Shown: piece by piece, positions 11,601 through 23,600 of the stretch
Layout: each line of letters opens with the position of its first letter
Numbering within the stretch: position 1 is the first letter of the stretch
Assembly: GCA_028554755.1 (NCBI GenBank)
Contig: JAPTOF010000008.1
Coordinates: forward strand, 14,613,001 to 14,677,000
Direction: 5' to 3'
DNA: 64,000 nt
From: Cordia subcordata
Taxonomy: Eukaryota; Streptophyta; Magnoliopsida; Boraginales; Cordiaceae
Made by a program: the position numbers and the translations under genes
Notes under the pieces: generated by a model
Told to the model about the DNA's origin: nothing
Seen by the model: only the letters and a program-made list of their open reading frames with translations
Database searches by the model: none

Positions 11601-14600
11601 AGAAATGAGTTCTGCCACTAGCTTGAAACCTCTTCTCAATGGCAAGCCAAATCTCAGGTGAAGTGTTAAGGTGATAGATATGAGACAGAATGGACTGTGT
11701 AGCATATGCAAAAAGGCAAGTTTTGAGGTACTGATCAGTAGAGGTCCAAGAGTTGTACCCAGGATTAGGAGTAATACTGCCATCAGGATGCGACCAAGAC
11801 AAGGAATGTGACCTGTGACATGAACCACGAGTCTGCAGGCCTTGAGAAAAGACTGAATTGTGTTTTCAAAATCAGATAATTCTGACAATCAAGCTTTATG
11901 GTGATAACGGCTGAAAAGTGTTGGAGAAGAAGCTTTAATCCTGAGGAGAGTGATTGATCTGATGGTAGGGCCATGAATTAGGGTTTCTCGCAAAGGTGAG
12001 ATCTCAAGAGAGAAGAAAATTTGATGGTGAAAATGGAGATTTGAATTCCACAGATGAGTTTGCACAAGAGAAATGATACAGCACACAAAGTTTTGGAGTT
12101 CGGAGATAAGAAAATAGGTGAATTAATGGTGATGAAAACCCTAATCCTTTGGAGATGTGTGAAGAACAATTTTGGAATGAAAAAAGAATGAGAAAGTGTG
12201 AAAGATGAGCTTGCAACACTTCAATGTAGCTATGTAATGGAGTAAAACAGTTTTTACTGAATTTGACAGCCATGGTAGGAAAGAGCTTGCAGCTAAAAAA
12301 AAAAAATGTTGTCAGGATCCTAACCTGCTCTGGATACCATAACAGAGTAATGATAGGAGAAATGGAGCCGATATCATTAACTTAATGAATCAGTACATGG
12401 CTAAATATTTATAGCCTTCAGTTTAAAAGTACTCACTAACTATGCTGAGTTGTTAAGTAACAAATACTAGTCATAATTAACAAGTACAAGCACTACTTAG
12501 TCGATTCATTATTAATGAAGACAATTGTTCAAATACACTCTAACAAACATACACCCCTAAGTGTTACTTCTGATGCATTTACCTCAGGATTTAAGTTAAT
12601 TCATGTGGTGAACATACCATGATAATTATTATGTGATGTCTTGATATTTTTTTTAATAGATTATGCAAGTAATCATCTGTCTTAAAAACCCTACAGAGTA
12701 CATGCTAGTAGGGTTGGGAATATCTGTTCTGAATTTGAATCTGAAGCAGATGGGATAGATAAAATTACAAAAATTTTGGATTCAAATATATCTAAATCCT
12801 ATAAAAACTCGGATATTAGATAGGAGCTCGGATGGTATTTTCGTATCCGAATCTAATTTGAATATCCGGAAAAACATTCAGGCCTAGACTCACCCATCCC
12901 ATAGAGCTCGGATGGTATTTTCGCATCTGAATCTGATTTGAATATCCGGAAAAACACACAGACATAGACACACCCACCCCATAATGCATACAATTGTTCA
13001 CCATAATATTCTAGTCCAACACATATATAAATGCACATGTTACATAATATATTCATATTAAAAATACAAATAAAAAAAAGAACAAAAGCATTTCACAAAA
13101 GTAATAGAAGTTAATTAGCTCAATTGAGCTATTTTTGGGTGCATTAGAGATTGAGCTAGATAACTAAAGTTAGTAATAAAGCTAGAATTAACAAAATGTG
13201 ATATTTAGTTTGGATAAATAATTGGTATGTTTGAGTTAGATAAATATGAAAATATGTTTGTATAGTTAATATTTAGTAATTTCCCCCTTTGCTTTGGTTA
13301 ATAGTTATGATAAAAACATGTTTGTATTTTAAAAAATATTTGATTCATGTATCACCATTATGAACCATCTTGTTTCTATTTAAAAAATATTTAGTGGCCA
13401 CTTAGCTTGCATCATAAACTTATTTATGCCTATGTTAATTTAACAACATGAGAATATTTAAAAAGTGGTCCTTGCCAAGCATGAATGTAAGTTTAGTTTC
13501 TTAATTATAAATACATCTTTCTTGAACAATATGTAAGATGGCTAACTTTTGGTATATGTTTCTCTTGATTTCACATCTAATGCGATTGCGATTCATCATA
13601 GGCTGAGTATGAGCTTACAAGAGGTGGTAGCACAAGAAACAAGCTGAACACTGAGAATGAGTATGCCCTTAGTGCCTTGTTTTATCCTGCACATTTTTAT
13701 CAATAATGTTTCTTAGTTTCATTGTCATTGCAGCATGTACTCCTCTCTCCTTGTTATTCTTGTTGGACGAAAATACTATAAACAATTCGAAATACAGGAT
13801 CTGAAAATGAGTGGTGTGGTACGCTTGACAACAAAGGCTAAATTCACACGTCACAAGTTTCTAATAAGTTCTTAATTTTTTTAAATCTACTTTCTCTCTG
13901 TCTTTTCAGATTTATCATCTCCATATGCTCACTCATAACTGGTCTCTTGACACCTACTTTTCATGGTTTCAAATGGTTATGTCAAATTTTGAGAAAAAAG
14001 AACTTGTCAAGCTGGAGAATGAAAGAAATTATATTCCTTGTGCACATTTTAAGTCATTAATAGAATGGCATTTAAAGGGAAAGAAAAGGATTCTTAAAGT
14101 TTGAAGAGAGATATTCTTAATTCATCTACTTTTCAATATATGAAGCTACCTGAATACTTTTGGTTGTTTATTGAATTTATGGAGAAAACACATGATTTTG
14201 CAGAAACAATATCACACTTAGGCATTACACTTCACATACCAACCTTTGTAAATTTTGTTTTCACCTTGATGCTTGTTTCAAAGTTTTACTTGCTAGAAAA
14301 AGTCTAGAAATGAACCTCTTGTTGGTTGTGCATAAAAATTCATTGGATATTCTTTTATACAACAAATTTGGTCTCTTAAATAATATTTTAGAGAATTAAC
14401 TGTTTATAATACCTCACCTTTTTCCTTTTTCAAGGATTAATCTTGAAGGACACAGACCTAGGGTACGACGGGGTTTGAAAAAGCTAATTAGAATTGGACA
14501 TGGTAAGTTAAGGTGGTTACAATTGGTTATGTGCATTCAATTACTTCCTAATTTTCAATTGTTCATGTGTTAAATTTTAGTGAACCATTATTCTGTCAAC

Positions 14601-17600
14601 TTACACCTATTGTTAATTTAATGCCAATGATAATTTGAGGAATTTTATGTTATCATGGACTTTTTAACTGTGGGGTATAGATGAAAATGCAAAGATAATA
14701 TTTCTCGAAAATATATTTGTTATTATCTACTGCCGAATTCATTATTAGCAAATTATTTGTATTCAGTGGAATCAGAAGACTTTGGTGGAGTTGCTTTTCT
14801 CTATCTCAGAAAGAGATCGTTTGCCCTTCTTTCTAGAATACTACACAGCACACATGTATATTTTGTCACTAATTAGTTCTATATTCACTTTCCATCCAGG
14901 ATCCAATTTCTGGTATTTGACTAAGGTGAAGAAATACCAGATTGCTTCTGATAGATAACTTGTAACTTACGCAACTGCTCATGTTGACAAATCATAGATT
15001 CCAAGATCACTGTGGAAGATGTTAGTTTAGTCCACATAATGTTGATTGGTTTTAGGATGGAGCCCCGTCTTTTGCAGCTAGGCCTTAGTTCAGTCTTGTT
15101 CATCAATGTACCATGTTCGAACTTCATTATTTCACACTTCTCATATTATTGTTGTTATTAGCTCACCCATTGCTATTTCAACATTCAAATCTACTTCCTG
15201 CTACATTTTTCATTCAACATGTAATTCTTGTTTCATACTGTAATGATCCTCAAAGCTATTGAGCCCTTTCCATCACTGCTGGGTCACATATGAAGAGGAG
15301 TGGGTATTAAACAGTATAATTTTCCCCATTGATCAATCATGGAGTCCAAGGCCACCATGTAACCTCTTGTATTAATCCATCTAACTCCAATTGGTTTTAA
15401 AACAAAAGCCCATGTTTCTTATCAGTTGAATAAAAGTAAGGCATGATTTTAGCACTTTGTTGTTTCTCTTCTTAATGATACTTCAATCTACAATTAGGTC
15501 AATTATTTTAAGTTCAGCATAATCATGCTCTTAGCTGCTTTCCTAATGCATGGGATTTTGTTTGTTTATGTTGAGATAAAGAATCTATATTTCAGTGTTT
15601 ACTTTACAATTCTGTCTTCATCTATTATCTTCTAATTATTACTATGTGATTGTAAAAAGCTCTAATTCATTCTTGCACAAATTAATCAGTGCATCAATCA
15701 ACTATTGTCAAATACTTTTTGGTCTAAGTTGTTAGTGATGGCTTCTGTTCTGTTTAGGTCCAGAGACACTCTTGCGTCAGTCCTCAGGTTTGGCTGCCAA
15801 TGATCCATCAAATATGTACTTGGAAGGTGATGGCAGCGATGTAGTTGAAGCATATGAATGGAAATGTGTGCAGACAGTCAATGGTATCTTTCTATTCTAA
15901 CAAGTTTTTGTACGATGCAAAAAAACCTCGTGTTTCATCTTATTCTAGACCTTTGTAGTCATATGCTATGTGCGTATTTTTGACCAGAATGAAGCAGGAA
16001 ACACATTGTGATGTAGTTTCCTTTTTCTTACTCTAGCATCTTTGGGGATTGTGGCCTTGAGGTGAAATGTAGGAAGATTTCATGAGTGTTTACTAAAGTG
16101 GTCATCCAGTTTGGAATTATTAGGGCTGAGGTACGATAAGTTTAGAAAGTACAATCAAAGAAGTAATAAATAAAAGAACAAAGGACTGGAGAAATGTTCT
16201 TATGCGTCAGATCTGAAACCAGCTTCCTTGGGCATCCGATTGTGGATGAATTGCATCAGACAGTTCTTTACAAGAACCTCCATTGATTGTCTAAACAGTG
16301 AGGGTACACATGCATAGTGAGTAGACAAATTACAGACCCAGCCTGTCTTGATTCCCATGTAATGTGGGGTTCAAGACTTGAAACCTCTTCCATCTAGGAT
16401 GTTAATTCTTGAACTTATGCTGTTGACACTTCACTGCATTGGAAATTTTTTGGCCTTTACATGAATGTGCAATTTTTGATTCTTGCTTGTATTATGATTA
16501 TAATTTTTTTAAACATGAACCTGTCAGACAATTTCATGTTTAACATTGTTGTAATACTAGCATTTTATGGGTTGGGAAGATGTGTACTTTAGTTAATGAT
16601 TTCTTCTGCTAGAGTCGACAGCCTGTTAGCTAGCCAATGTGTAAGTCATGGATAGCAGTCAAGATAAAGAAATGGTACTTGACCTGAAATATGAAAAGTG
16701 GCTTCTTAAGAATATTCTATAAGACATGGAAGTTGACAAGCAATTATCTGTCTTACACTGGATGTTGAGTGACTATTAATGTGACTTTCGCCTTTTTGTG
16801 AGGTAAAAATCCCATTTCTCAGAGTATGGTTTACCTATTTTTCGGGAAATATACTCTATGATCAAAAGCCATTTTTATTATGCTAATTTGATTAAGAGAC
16901 TGATAGGTTCACTTATCCCTTGCAGGAATAGGTTTTGGCTAGTCATTTTGCCGTTTAAATGGGTATATTAGGTTAAAGTGAATCTCAGCATGTCAAATTC
17001 AACTAAAGAGGAAATCATGTGATCATTACTCTAAATTTGCCGAGGATGTTATATTTGGAAAGCCCAGTGGAATATTTTGCCATTTTATGAGAACTAATGA
17101 AATCTGAGTGAGTTTTTTTGCAGCCAAATGAAATAATAAAAAGTTACAGTGAACTTTGGTTGATCAGACATGCAGCAGAGTTAAGAACTTGTACCTTTTA
17201 TCTTCTGGTATTGCTCCCTCTGTGTCACTAATCCTGCCACACCTGTAATCAGGACGAAGTTTAAGAAAACTTTTGCTTACTGAACTTCAATGACCAAAGA
17301 TTGTCCTTCATCTGTTTTCCCATTTAAAAGTTGTGTTTGCAGTTTTATTAGTATTATGGGATAAAGTTAAACTGTAAGTGTATTCTAATTTTTGGAGTAC
17401 GAAGCAATTTGGGCCTTCCTGAAAGGAAAGTTTGTCTTAATTAATAAGACGGATAGTATTTTATGAGAAATTTTGTCTTCCTTCTTGTTAAGAATGATGG
17501 TGTACATTCTAGAATCAATTGGTATAAGTTGGAGTTGAAGTTTATGATTTTTCTATGTGGGAGGAATTGAATATTCTAGCAGAAGTTCAGTTTTTTTTTT

Positions 17601-20600
17601 TTATGTAAGTGATTTCACAGATAACTCTTAATTGAGGTAGTATAGTTTGTGTGGACTGTATTGTAATAACTTTTGTTGTGGGTTTAGTGTTGTAATGTGA
17701 CAGATGAGCAAGCCTAGGATTGCTCATCTTCACTTGCTTAATGACTTTGCCGTACTACACTTCCACATTGAAGATAGAAGAATATAAGGTCAATCAATGA
17801 ATTGTTGCAGCCATGTCACTGAAGAAATTCAACGACATTTTTCAATCAAATTTCTTGAATGCGGTTTAGATCCCATAGAGGACACTCCATAAACACATGT
17901 TCCGACAATCTTCCATGACAACCACCGACCATGTTGTCGTCAACCTCCTCCACTATTGAACAGAATAAAGCTGGCCACCCAAAAACTCAGGACGCCACCT
18001 CTTACTGAAGCAAATCCATCCAATGTAATAATTACCTGGAAGAAACCCATTATCACCTTGAGACTGCCATTACCACCACCAACCGACCACCACCATCATC
18101 AGATGAACAACATGTTGGTTGCCACACATGCAACATAATTCTTTTTCACACAACAGCCAATTCTAAGATAAAGGAGATAAGGTTTGGTGGCAAAACAGGA
18201 TTGCTTTACATGGTGTGATACTTGGGGGTGGAAGTGGAGACAGCAACAGGGGTGCAAGCTCTGCAGGGTATTGGATGGTGGTCAATGATGTCGGATGGAG
18301 GAGGAATGGAAGCAACAGAATAGCATATTTTCGTCCCCATGAACTGCCATAATCACAATGAGGTTACAAGTGATTCAGTTGCTTGTTACTATTAGTAGAA
18401 TTGCGGTTTAAATTTGATACAGACTGCAAAAAATGCAGTGGAGAAAGAGCAGCACAGAAAACGAAGGATAAGGAGCTTCAACTGGGGGTGCCCGCTAAGT
18501 TTCACTTGCATTATATAGTGGAGTGACAAATGCAACGGTCAGAATAGCATTGTTTTCTGACTCATTTAAAATGAGGCTATGCTATCCAAAGTTGAAAGCA
18601 AAGTCTCGCAGGAGAAGTTGTTAGTCTTCGGGCCCAAGTTTACTGCAATACTGGAAACTTGGTCTCAATTTTATATATCTAGTATTAATTCGTTTTCTTA
18701 ATAAATATTCAGCTAGGCTCGTTCCTTCTAATAGGTGTGATGCCTATGAACTCTTATGCTCTTCTCTAAGCCTATTGCCTCAAAGCCTTACAAAAATATC
18801 CAAGGGCAGATCTAACATTCCTTCCCTCACCTTATCGATTCATCAACTTATTATCTTTATGTGGGCCACCAATTTATTCTATTTGACTTTCCAGCCTTAA
18901 ATCCTTTAGCTACCATCCACTGTTATCATAATCTAAATATTCTAATGTTTGTCCTGGATCAAAAAGTTTCACCATTATTTCTAATGTCACTTTAAATGCT
19001 GCAGAGTGAATAGCTCACCTGTGGTATTATTTGGTAATTGCATTAATCTAATTTCATGGTTCTTGAAATATTTTGGATTGCAGGTGTTAGAATTTTTGAA
19101 GATGTGGGCAACTCTAAGGTATCCAGTGTTCACTGAATTTGCATTCATAGTAGTTATAGTCCTGTGCAAATTACACTATGCTTCTTCTCCTTTGGCAATC
19201 ACAATTACTACAGTTTAATTTGGCTTTGAGATGGAGAGAGATATAGAAGTACAAAATAATTTAGGGAAAAAATGAATGCTTCAAATACTCATTATTGGTA
19301 TTTTCTTGATGTGAAAACAATTGTACATTTGGTGGAGCAACTTTCTTGCCACAAAACTAGGAGTCACATGGGCTTTATTAAAGATGTAAAAGAAGGGATC
19401 TGGGGGAAGAGAAAAAGTCTCTTTAGTTGTAGAGTCTTATTACTCCCTCTATTTCAAAGTAAATGTTTCAGTTTTCCCTTTAATGGAGCTTAATCAAAGT
19501 GTTAAAAGAAATATTGCATTAATTGAATGTGGTATCAATTTGGACCAAATCATACTTGATTTTTTAACATCTGAAAGTGAGGAAGGTGGAGATGTGTTGG
19601 CCTGAAGACGTCTGATCGATGTATCTTATTGTTGAAATAAATGATCAAATTTGCCACTTAAAGGAAGTGGACTTTATTATGAAATAGCCCAAAAATGGAA
19701 CGCAAGACTTTCAATTTGGAATGAAGGCATATGTGTTTTGAGAAGTTAGAAACTGACCAAAAGCTATTACTCTAGGCATACTTAATAACAAAGATTGGAG
19801 ACAGGAAAACTTTTTAATGATAACGTGCATTTTAGTTACCAAGAAAACAGGATATATATTTGTTGAAAGAGCACAAACATTTTAGTTACTATACTCCATC
19901 AGCGAATTGAGAATGGTGATACTGTTATATATGAACGGGCTTGTCTTAATGGACTGTGAGCTATTAGTAATTATCCAGAGGAATGTATCTGAATATCCTT
20001 CGGGCTTAATATTATGAAATAGTTGAAGTATGAGATGCTTCAACAATCATTTGCTATTTGTAGTCCTCATACTTCATCCCATTAATTTTGTCACGCTTGT
20101 AACTGGCACAGAATTTAAGGAATTAATTGAAGAAAGATGCCCTTTACACTTCTCTCAGTGCAAGGCTTGTGGGAGTAGTTTTTAGAAATATTTCTACAGG
20201 GTAATATTGTAAAGGGAAAAGGAAAAGTATAGTTCAACTTTTAGAAACTTCTCGAAAAGGAAAGTGAAGATTATTTAATGGGGGGAGGCGTATATACACT
20301 CTATTGGCAGTTTATTTGTATGTCTTTATCTATCTATCTATTTATTATTTTTCTTTCAATGTATAGAGTTTTTGTATATGTTGCCTATGGGATTTCTGTT
20401 ACATGTCTTTTGCATTCTAGAGTGGCAAAGGTGTTCTTGTCAAAGCTGTTGGTGTTGTCGATGCTAGTGCAGATACCGTATTTGAGGTTATTTTGAGCCT
20501 TGATCGACATCGGAGATATGAGTATGCTGCTTGGACTCTATTTCTCATTTACATGCTCAATAATATTAGAGATCTCATCTGATTGTTACTATGTAGGTGG

Positions 20601-23600
20601 GATACGTTCACGGATGACTTAGAGTTAATAAAGTCCTTTAATGGACATTATGATGTTGTATATGGGACATTTGTTCCAAGATACTTAACTTGGTGAGTCC
20701 TTAACCCTTCCTCATGTTTGCTTGCAGATTTGTGGGATGGCAAATTCTTAACACAAAGTTGACCGACCATCATTATGTTCTTTATTTTTTTCTCTTATAC
20801 GACATTAGCTTCGTGTTCCTCCCTTGTAGCTGCCAGCAAAGATCTCATAATTGTTATTTCTAAGCTGATGCCTTATTTCTCTATCAGATCGTATTTCTGC
20901 AATTGCCAAGCAGTTCAGCTAATTGTTTTTGATCCGGGAAATTGGAACTTTGTCGAGAAATATAGAATGAGTTAAGATGCTCTAGACTCTAGATGTATTG
21001 TATCAAAAAAGAAGTATGTCTTTTCTTTGGCTTCAAGTAGATACAGAACATAATTCTCTTAGGGCGCATTTGAGAAGCTTCCTTTTAATTGGATTTGAGT
21101 GTAATTGAGAGTAATTACACAACTAGGCGCGTTTGGTTAATCAAGTAATTACTTGTCAGAGTTGAATTGGCTGTGATTGAGCCTTCTTAATTACACTCTA
21201 ATTCTCATCTATGAAGCACCAACACTCTCAGAGTTCACGTGTCCCTGTGTCCGACACGTGTCGGACACCGACACTCTCCAGACGCTCTTCGATAAGTGTC
21301 CTATAATTTTAAATTTTTTAATGTTTCACAACACTTATAGACACTCTCTCGACACCTCCCGACGCTCTCCTAACACTTTCCGGATAAGTGTCCGGCGAAT
21401 GGCGAACAGTCACTCAAAGTGGTCAACACCCCCTTTGGACACCATACTACATACATATATGTTGTGCGTGTGTGTGATATAACATAAGGTGTTAAGTGTG
21501 TATCCTTAGGGGAGTGAAGTGTTAGTTTCTAAGCGATATCTTTTTAAGCTATAGAAATAATTTATAAACATGTTAGTTTTTGTGACTTTTGATTTCCTAT
21601 GATAAGCTAAATGTCAAGTATTTATTGTTGTTTGTTCTTTTATTTATGATAAAAATGATGGCTATTCACTATATATAACATATTTATATATATGTTATAT
21701 AACATATCCTAGCGTGTCATATTTTAGTTTTTTGAAAAAGACGTATCGGCATGTCGCATTGTGTCGCGGATTCCATGCTTCTTAGATTCTCATGGAGAAG
21801 GTGTGAATTAGTGTAACTACTGCCTGACAACTTTTTGTATTATTTTATTCTTCTTATGTTTGGCATGCTTCACTATAAAGTAAATATAAATAATAAATAA
21901 ATAATAAAAATAGATAAATAAATTTTATTTTAAAATAATAAGTATTAAATAAATAAATAAATAAATAATATATAAAAAAAGAAATAAATGAAAAATATAA
22001 ATAAATATTAATAAAAAATATAAATATTTAATTTTAATAGTGTTGTTGATTATTATTAAATATTATTATATTTTTTATAAATAATATTTAAACTTAAACA
22101 TATTAGTAATAGATAATTTGTAGTTTCGTATATTTACATTTATAATTCATATATTTTTAATGAATCATTTATTTTTATAATGAATAATATTTTTATTTTA
22201 AATATTTTTAACAAGTGGAATTTTTAAATATTTGTTAGTGTTAATATAAATTTTAAAAATGAATCTTTATTTTTAAAATTAAGTTATTTAATACGGAACT
22301 AAGGTATAATTATGCTATGGTAACCAAACACATCTTATGATCTAATTACTAGGCAGTGTAATTACTAGGATAGTAATCACACTGCTTGTCCAAAGAGACC
22401 CTAAATTCTTTGTTTGACATTTCCTTTTCCAAACTTTCTTCTAAGCTAAGAAGTAATTACTACTGACATATCTCTAGAAAAGGCAAATGTTACGCTGGTT
22501 TCTTCATAAGTGTTCTGTATCACATTTCTCTTTCTTGGTGTTTTCTGTCTGTTCTGTAAATCATAGTGCCATTATATTTTCTGTCTAGAAACATGAAAAT
22601 TGTGATTGGATCATACTAATGGCATCCACTTTCTGAGGCATACTCAACTTGGCATTACTTCATGCCTTTGTCTACTTTTGTTATTTGTGCTTTAAAAACA
22701 ATAGTGCTTCCGGTTGACAGAGTGTAAATCAACAATAGTTGTTATCCTCCACATAAGTTGGGATGAATCGGCTGAATCGGACTAGAATTTGTTGTAAATC
22801 TGATGTGTGCTATATTTAAGAAGAATTGACTGGTGTGTGACAATTGAGCTTCATATATTGAGCCTAAATGTTGCCTTGTCCTCTTGTCTGCAGGTGGCAG
22901 TCTAAAAGAGATTTTGTCTTTTCTAGGCAGTGGTTTCGTGGACAAGATGGAACATATAGTATGATTCTTCTGTTTATCTAATTCATTAGGTTCAGATTTC
23001 GTTGTTTTGGTACTACTTCAGTGCTTTTGGTCCGACACATGCATTATGCATGTGATGAATTTATCTTTTATGGTACTATAACCTTAGAATTGGCATTCTG
23101 TTACTGCCTTTATTTCCTAAATATGTATATTACTTTTATATCCATCTGGAAGCTAGCTTACGTTCTTGACTAATGATTTCTACTTTGATTCAGCAATTTT
23201 GCAGGTTCCTGCAGTAAACAAGCAGTGCCCTCCAAAGTCTGGATATCGCCGCACAAAAATTAACCGTAAGAGAAACTTTAACTAAATTCCAGTAAGAAAA
23301 TGAAGAGCTTAAACTTTTGTTTGTAGGTCCTTCTGACATCAAGATGCGAGTATTTAGGCTTGATACATATTTTTCTTTCTTAATTATATTCAGTAAGTTC
23401 ATCATGTTGTTGTTGTTTCTCATTTGTCTTTCATTGCTCCTGGTTTTCCTTTTTCTTTTTTCCTATTTCCTCTTTACTGTTCGTAGAGATGGAGGCTGGT
23501 TTGTTGGCTTTACTGTGTCCAACCTTCCAGCTATACATCTTTTCCATCATGTATGTGTCACCTTCACTTCTCTAATAATTCCTGACTTGTTTAATTCCAT

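Larger units (their letters stand above)
8040..11974 (-). pseudogene. Copia A gag-pol remnant, protease and integrase deleted
   Basis: Read leftwards from 11974: Gag begins [20 protein letters not shown], nearly the same opening as copia C. Near 11200 the Gag glycine/arginine tract (GRG-like, GRRQRDQG) runs directly into the integrase-RT linker ([19 protein letters not shown], about 11020-10980). The zinc knuckle, protease and integrase core are therefore missing. RT follows ([20 protein letters not shown], 10820-10760), split by the PIF-like insertion. It resumes with the YVDD catalytic motif near 8955 and RNase H up to about 8050. Several stops and frameshifts are present, including TGA for an expected Trp at 10899-10901. 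Not functional. Confidence 0.85.
6597..12545 (-). mobile_element. Copia A: antisense Ty1/copia element with two further insertions
   Basis: LTRs at about 6597-7999 (interrupted at 6674-7848) and about 12339-12545 share AGTACAAGCACTACTTAG and TTCAAATACACT. On the minus strand the primer site TGGTATCCAGAGCAGG follows the 5' LTR, and a purine tract (GAGAGAGGC) precedes the 3' LTR near 8000. Gag and reverse transcriptase/RNase H remnants lie between. The copia target duplication is only approximate (AGCAT/AACAT). Internal length after removing the PIF-like insertion is about 2.9 kb, short for a copia element. Confidence 0.88.
5867..12559. mobile_element. Small non-autonomous hAT element, split by copia A
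   Basis: Left end TAGGGGTGTACAT (5867) and right end TACACCCCTA (ending 12559) are inverted. The 8-bp flanks AGTGTTAT (5859-5866) and AGTGTTAC (12560-12567) match at 7 of 8 positions. Without the copia insertion the element would be about 0.74 kb: 5867-6596 plus the last 14 bp. No transposase is encoded. TIR form and 8-bp duplication indicate the hAT superfamily. Confidence 0.75.
21060..22403. mobile_element. Non-autonomous hAT element hosting another
   Basis: Left end TAGGGCGCATTTGAGAAGC and right end GCTTGTCCAAAGAGACCCTA are inverted, and GTAATTACAC recurs inverted just inside both. Flanking 8-mers AATTCTCT (21052-21059) and AATTCTTT (22404-22411) match at 7 of 8. No transposase. It sits in the intron between exons 7 and 8 and carries the insertion at 21209-21785. 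Confidence 0.78.

Noticed and set aside
13914..14103. Acceptor-like TCTTTTCAG followed by about 60 open codons, as an extra EDR2-like exon
   Set aside because: Exon 2 and exon 3 join directly in phase with a conserved linker. The stretch has no good donor, ends in a stop and looks unlike the family.
14990..15430. Third TRIM element
   Set aside because: Single short similarities to the TRIM LTR tail, without paired LTRs or a primer site.
19440..20178. Stowaway-type MITE
   Set aside because: Only about seven bases of inverted match (TACTCCC/GGGAGTA) and a TA flank that could occur by chance.
21880..22290. Origin of replication or matrix attachment region
   Set aside because: Extreme AT content alone, inside a transposon, is not evidence of either.
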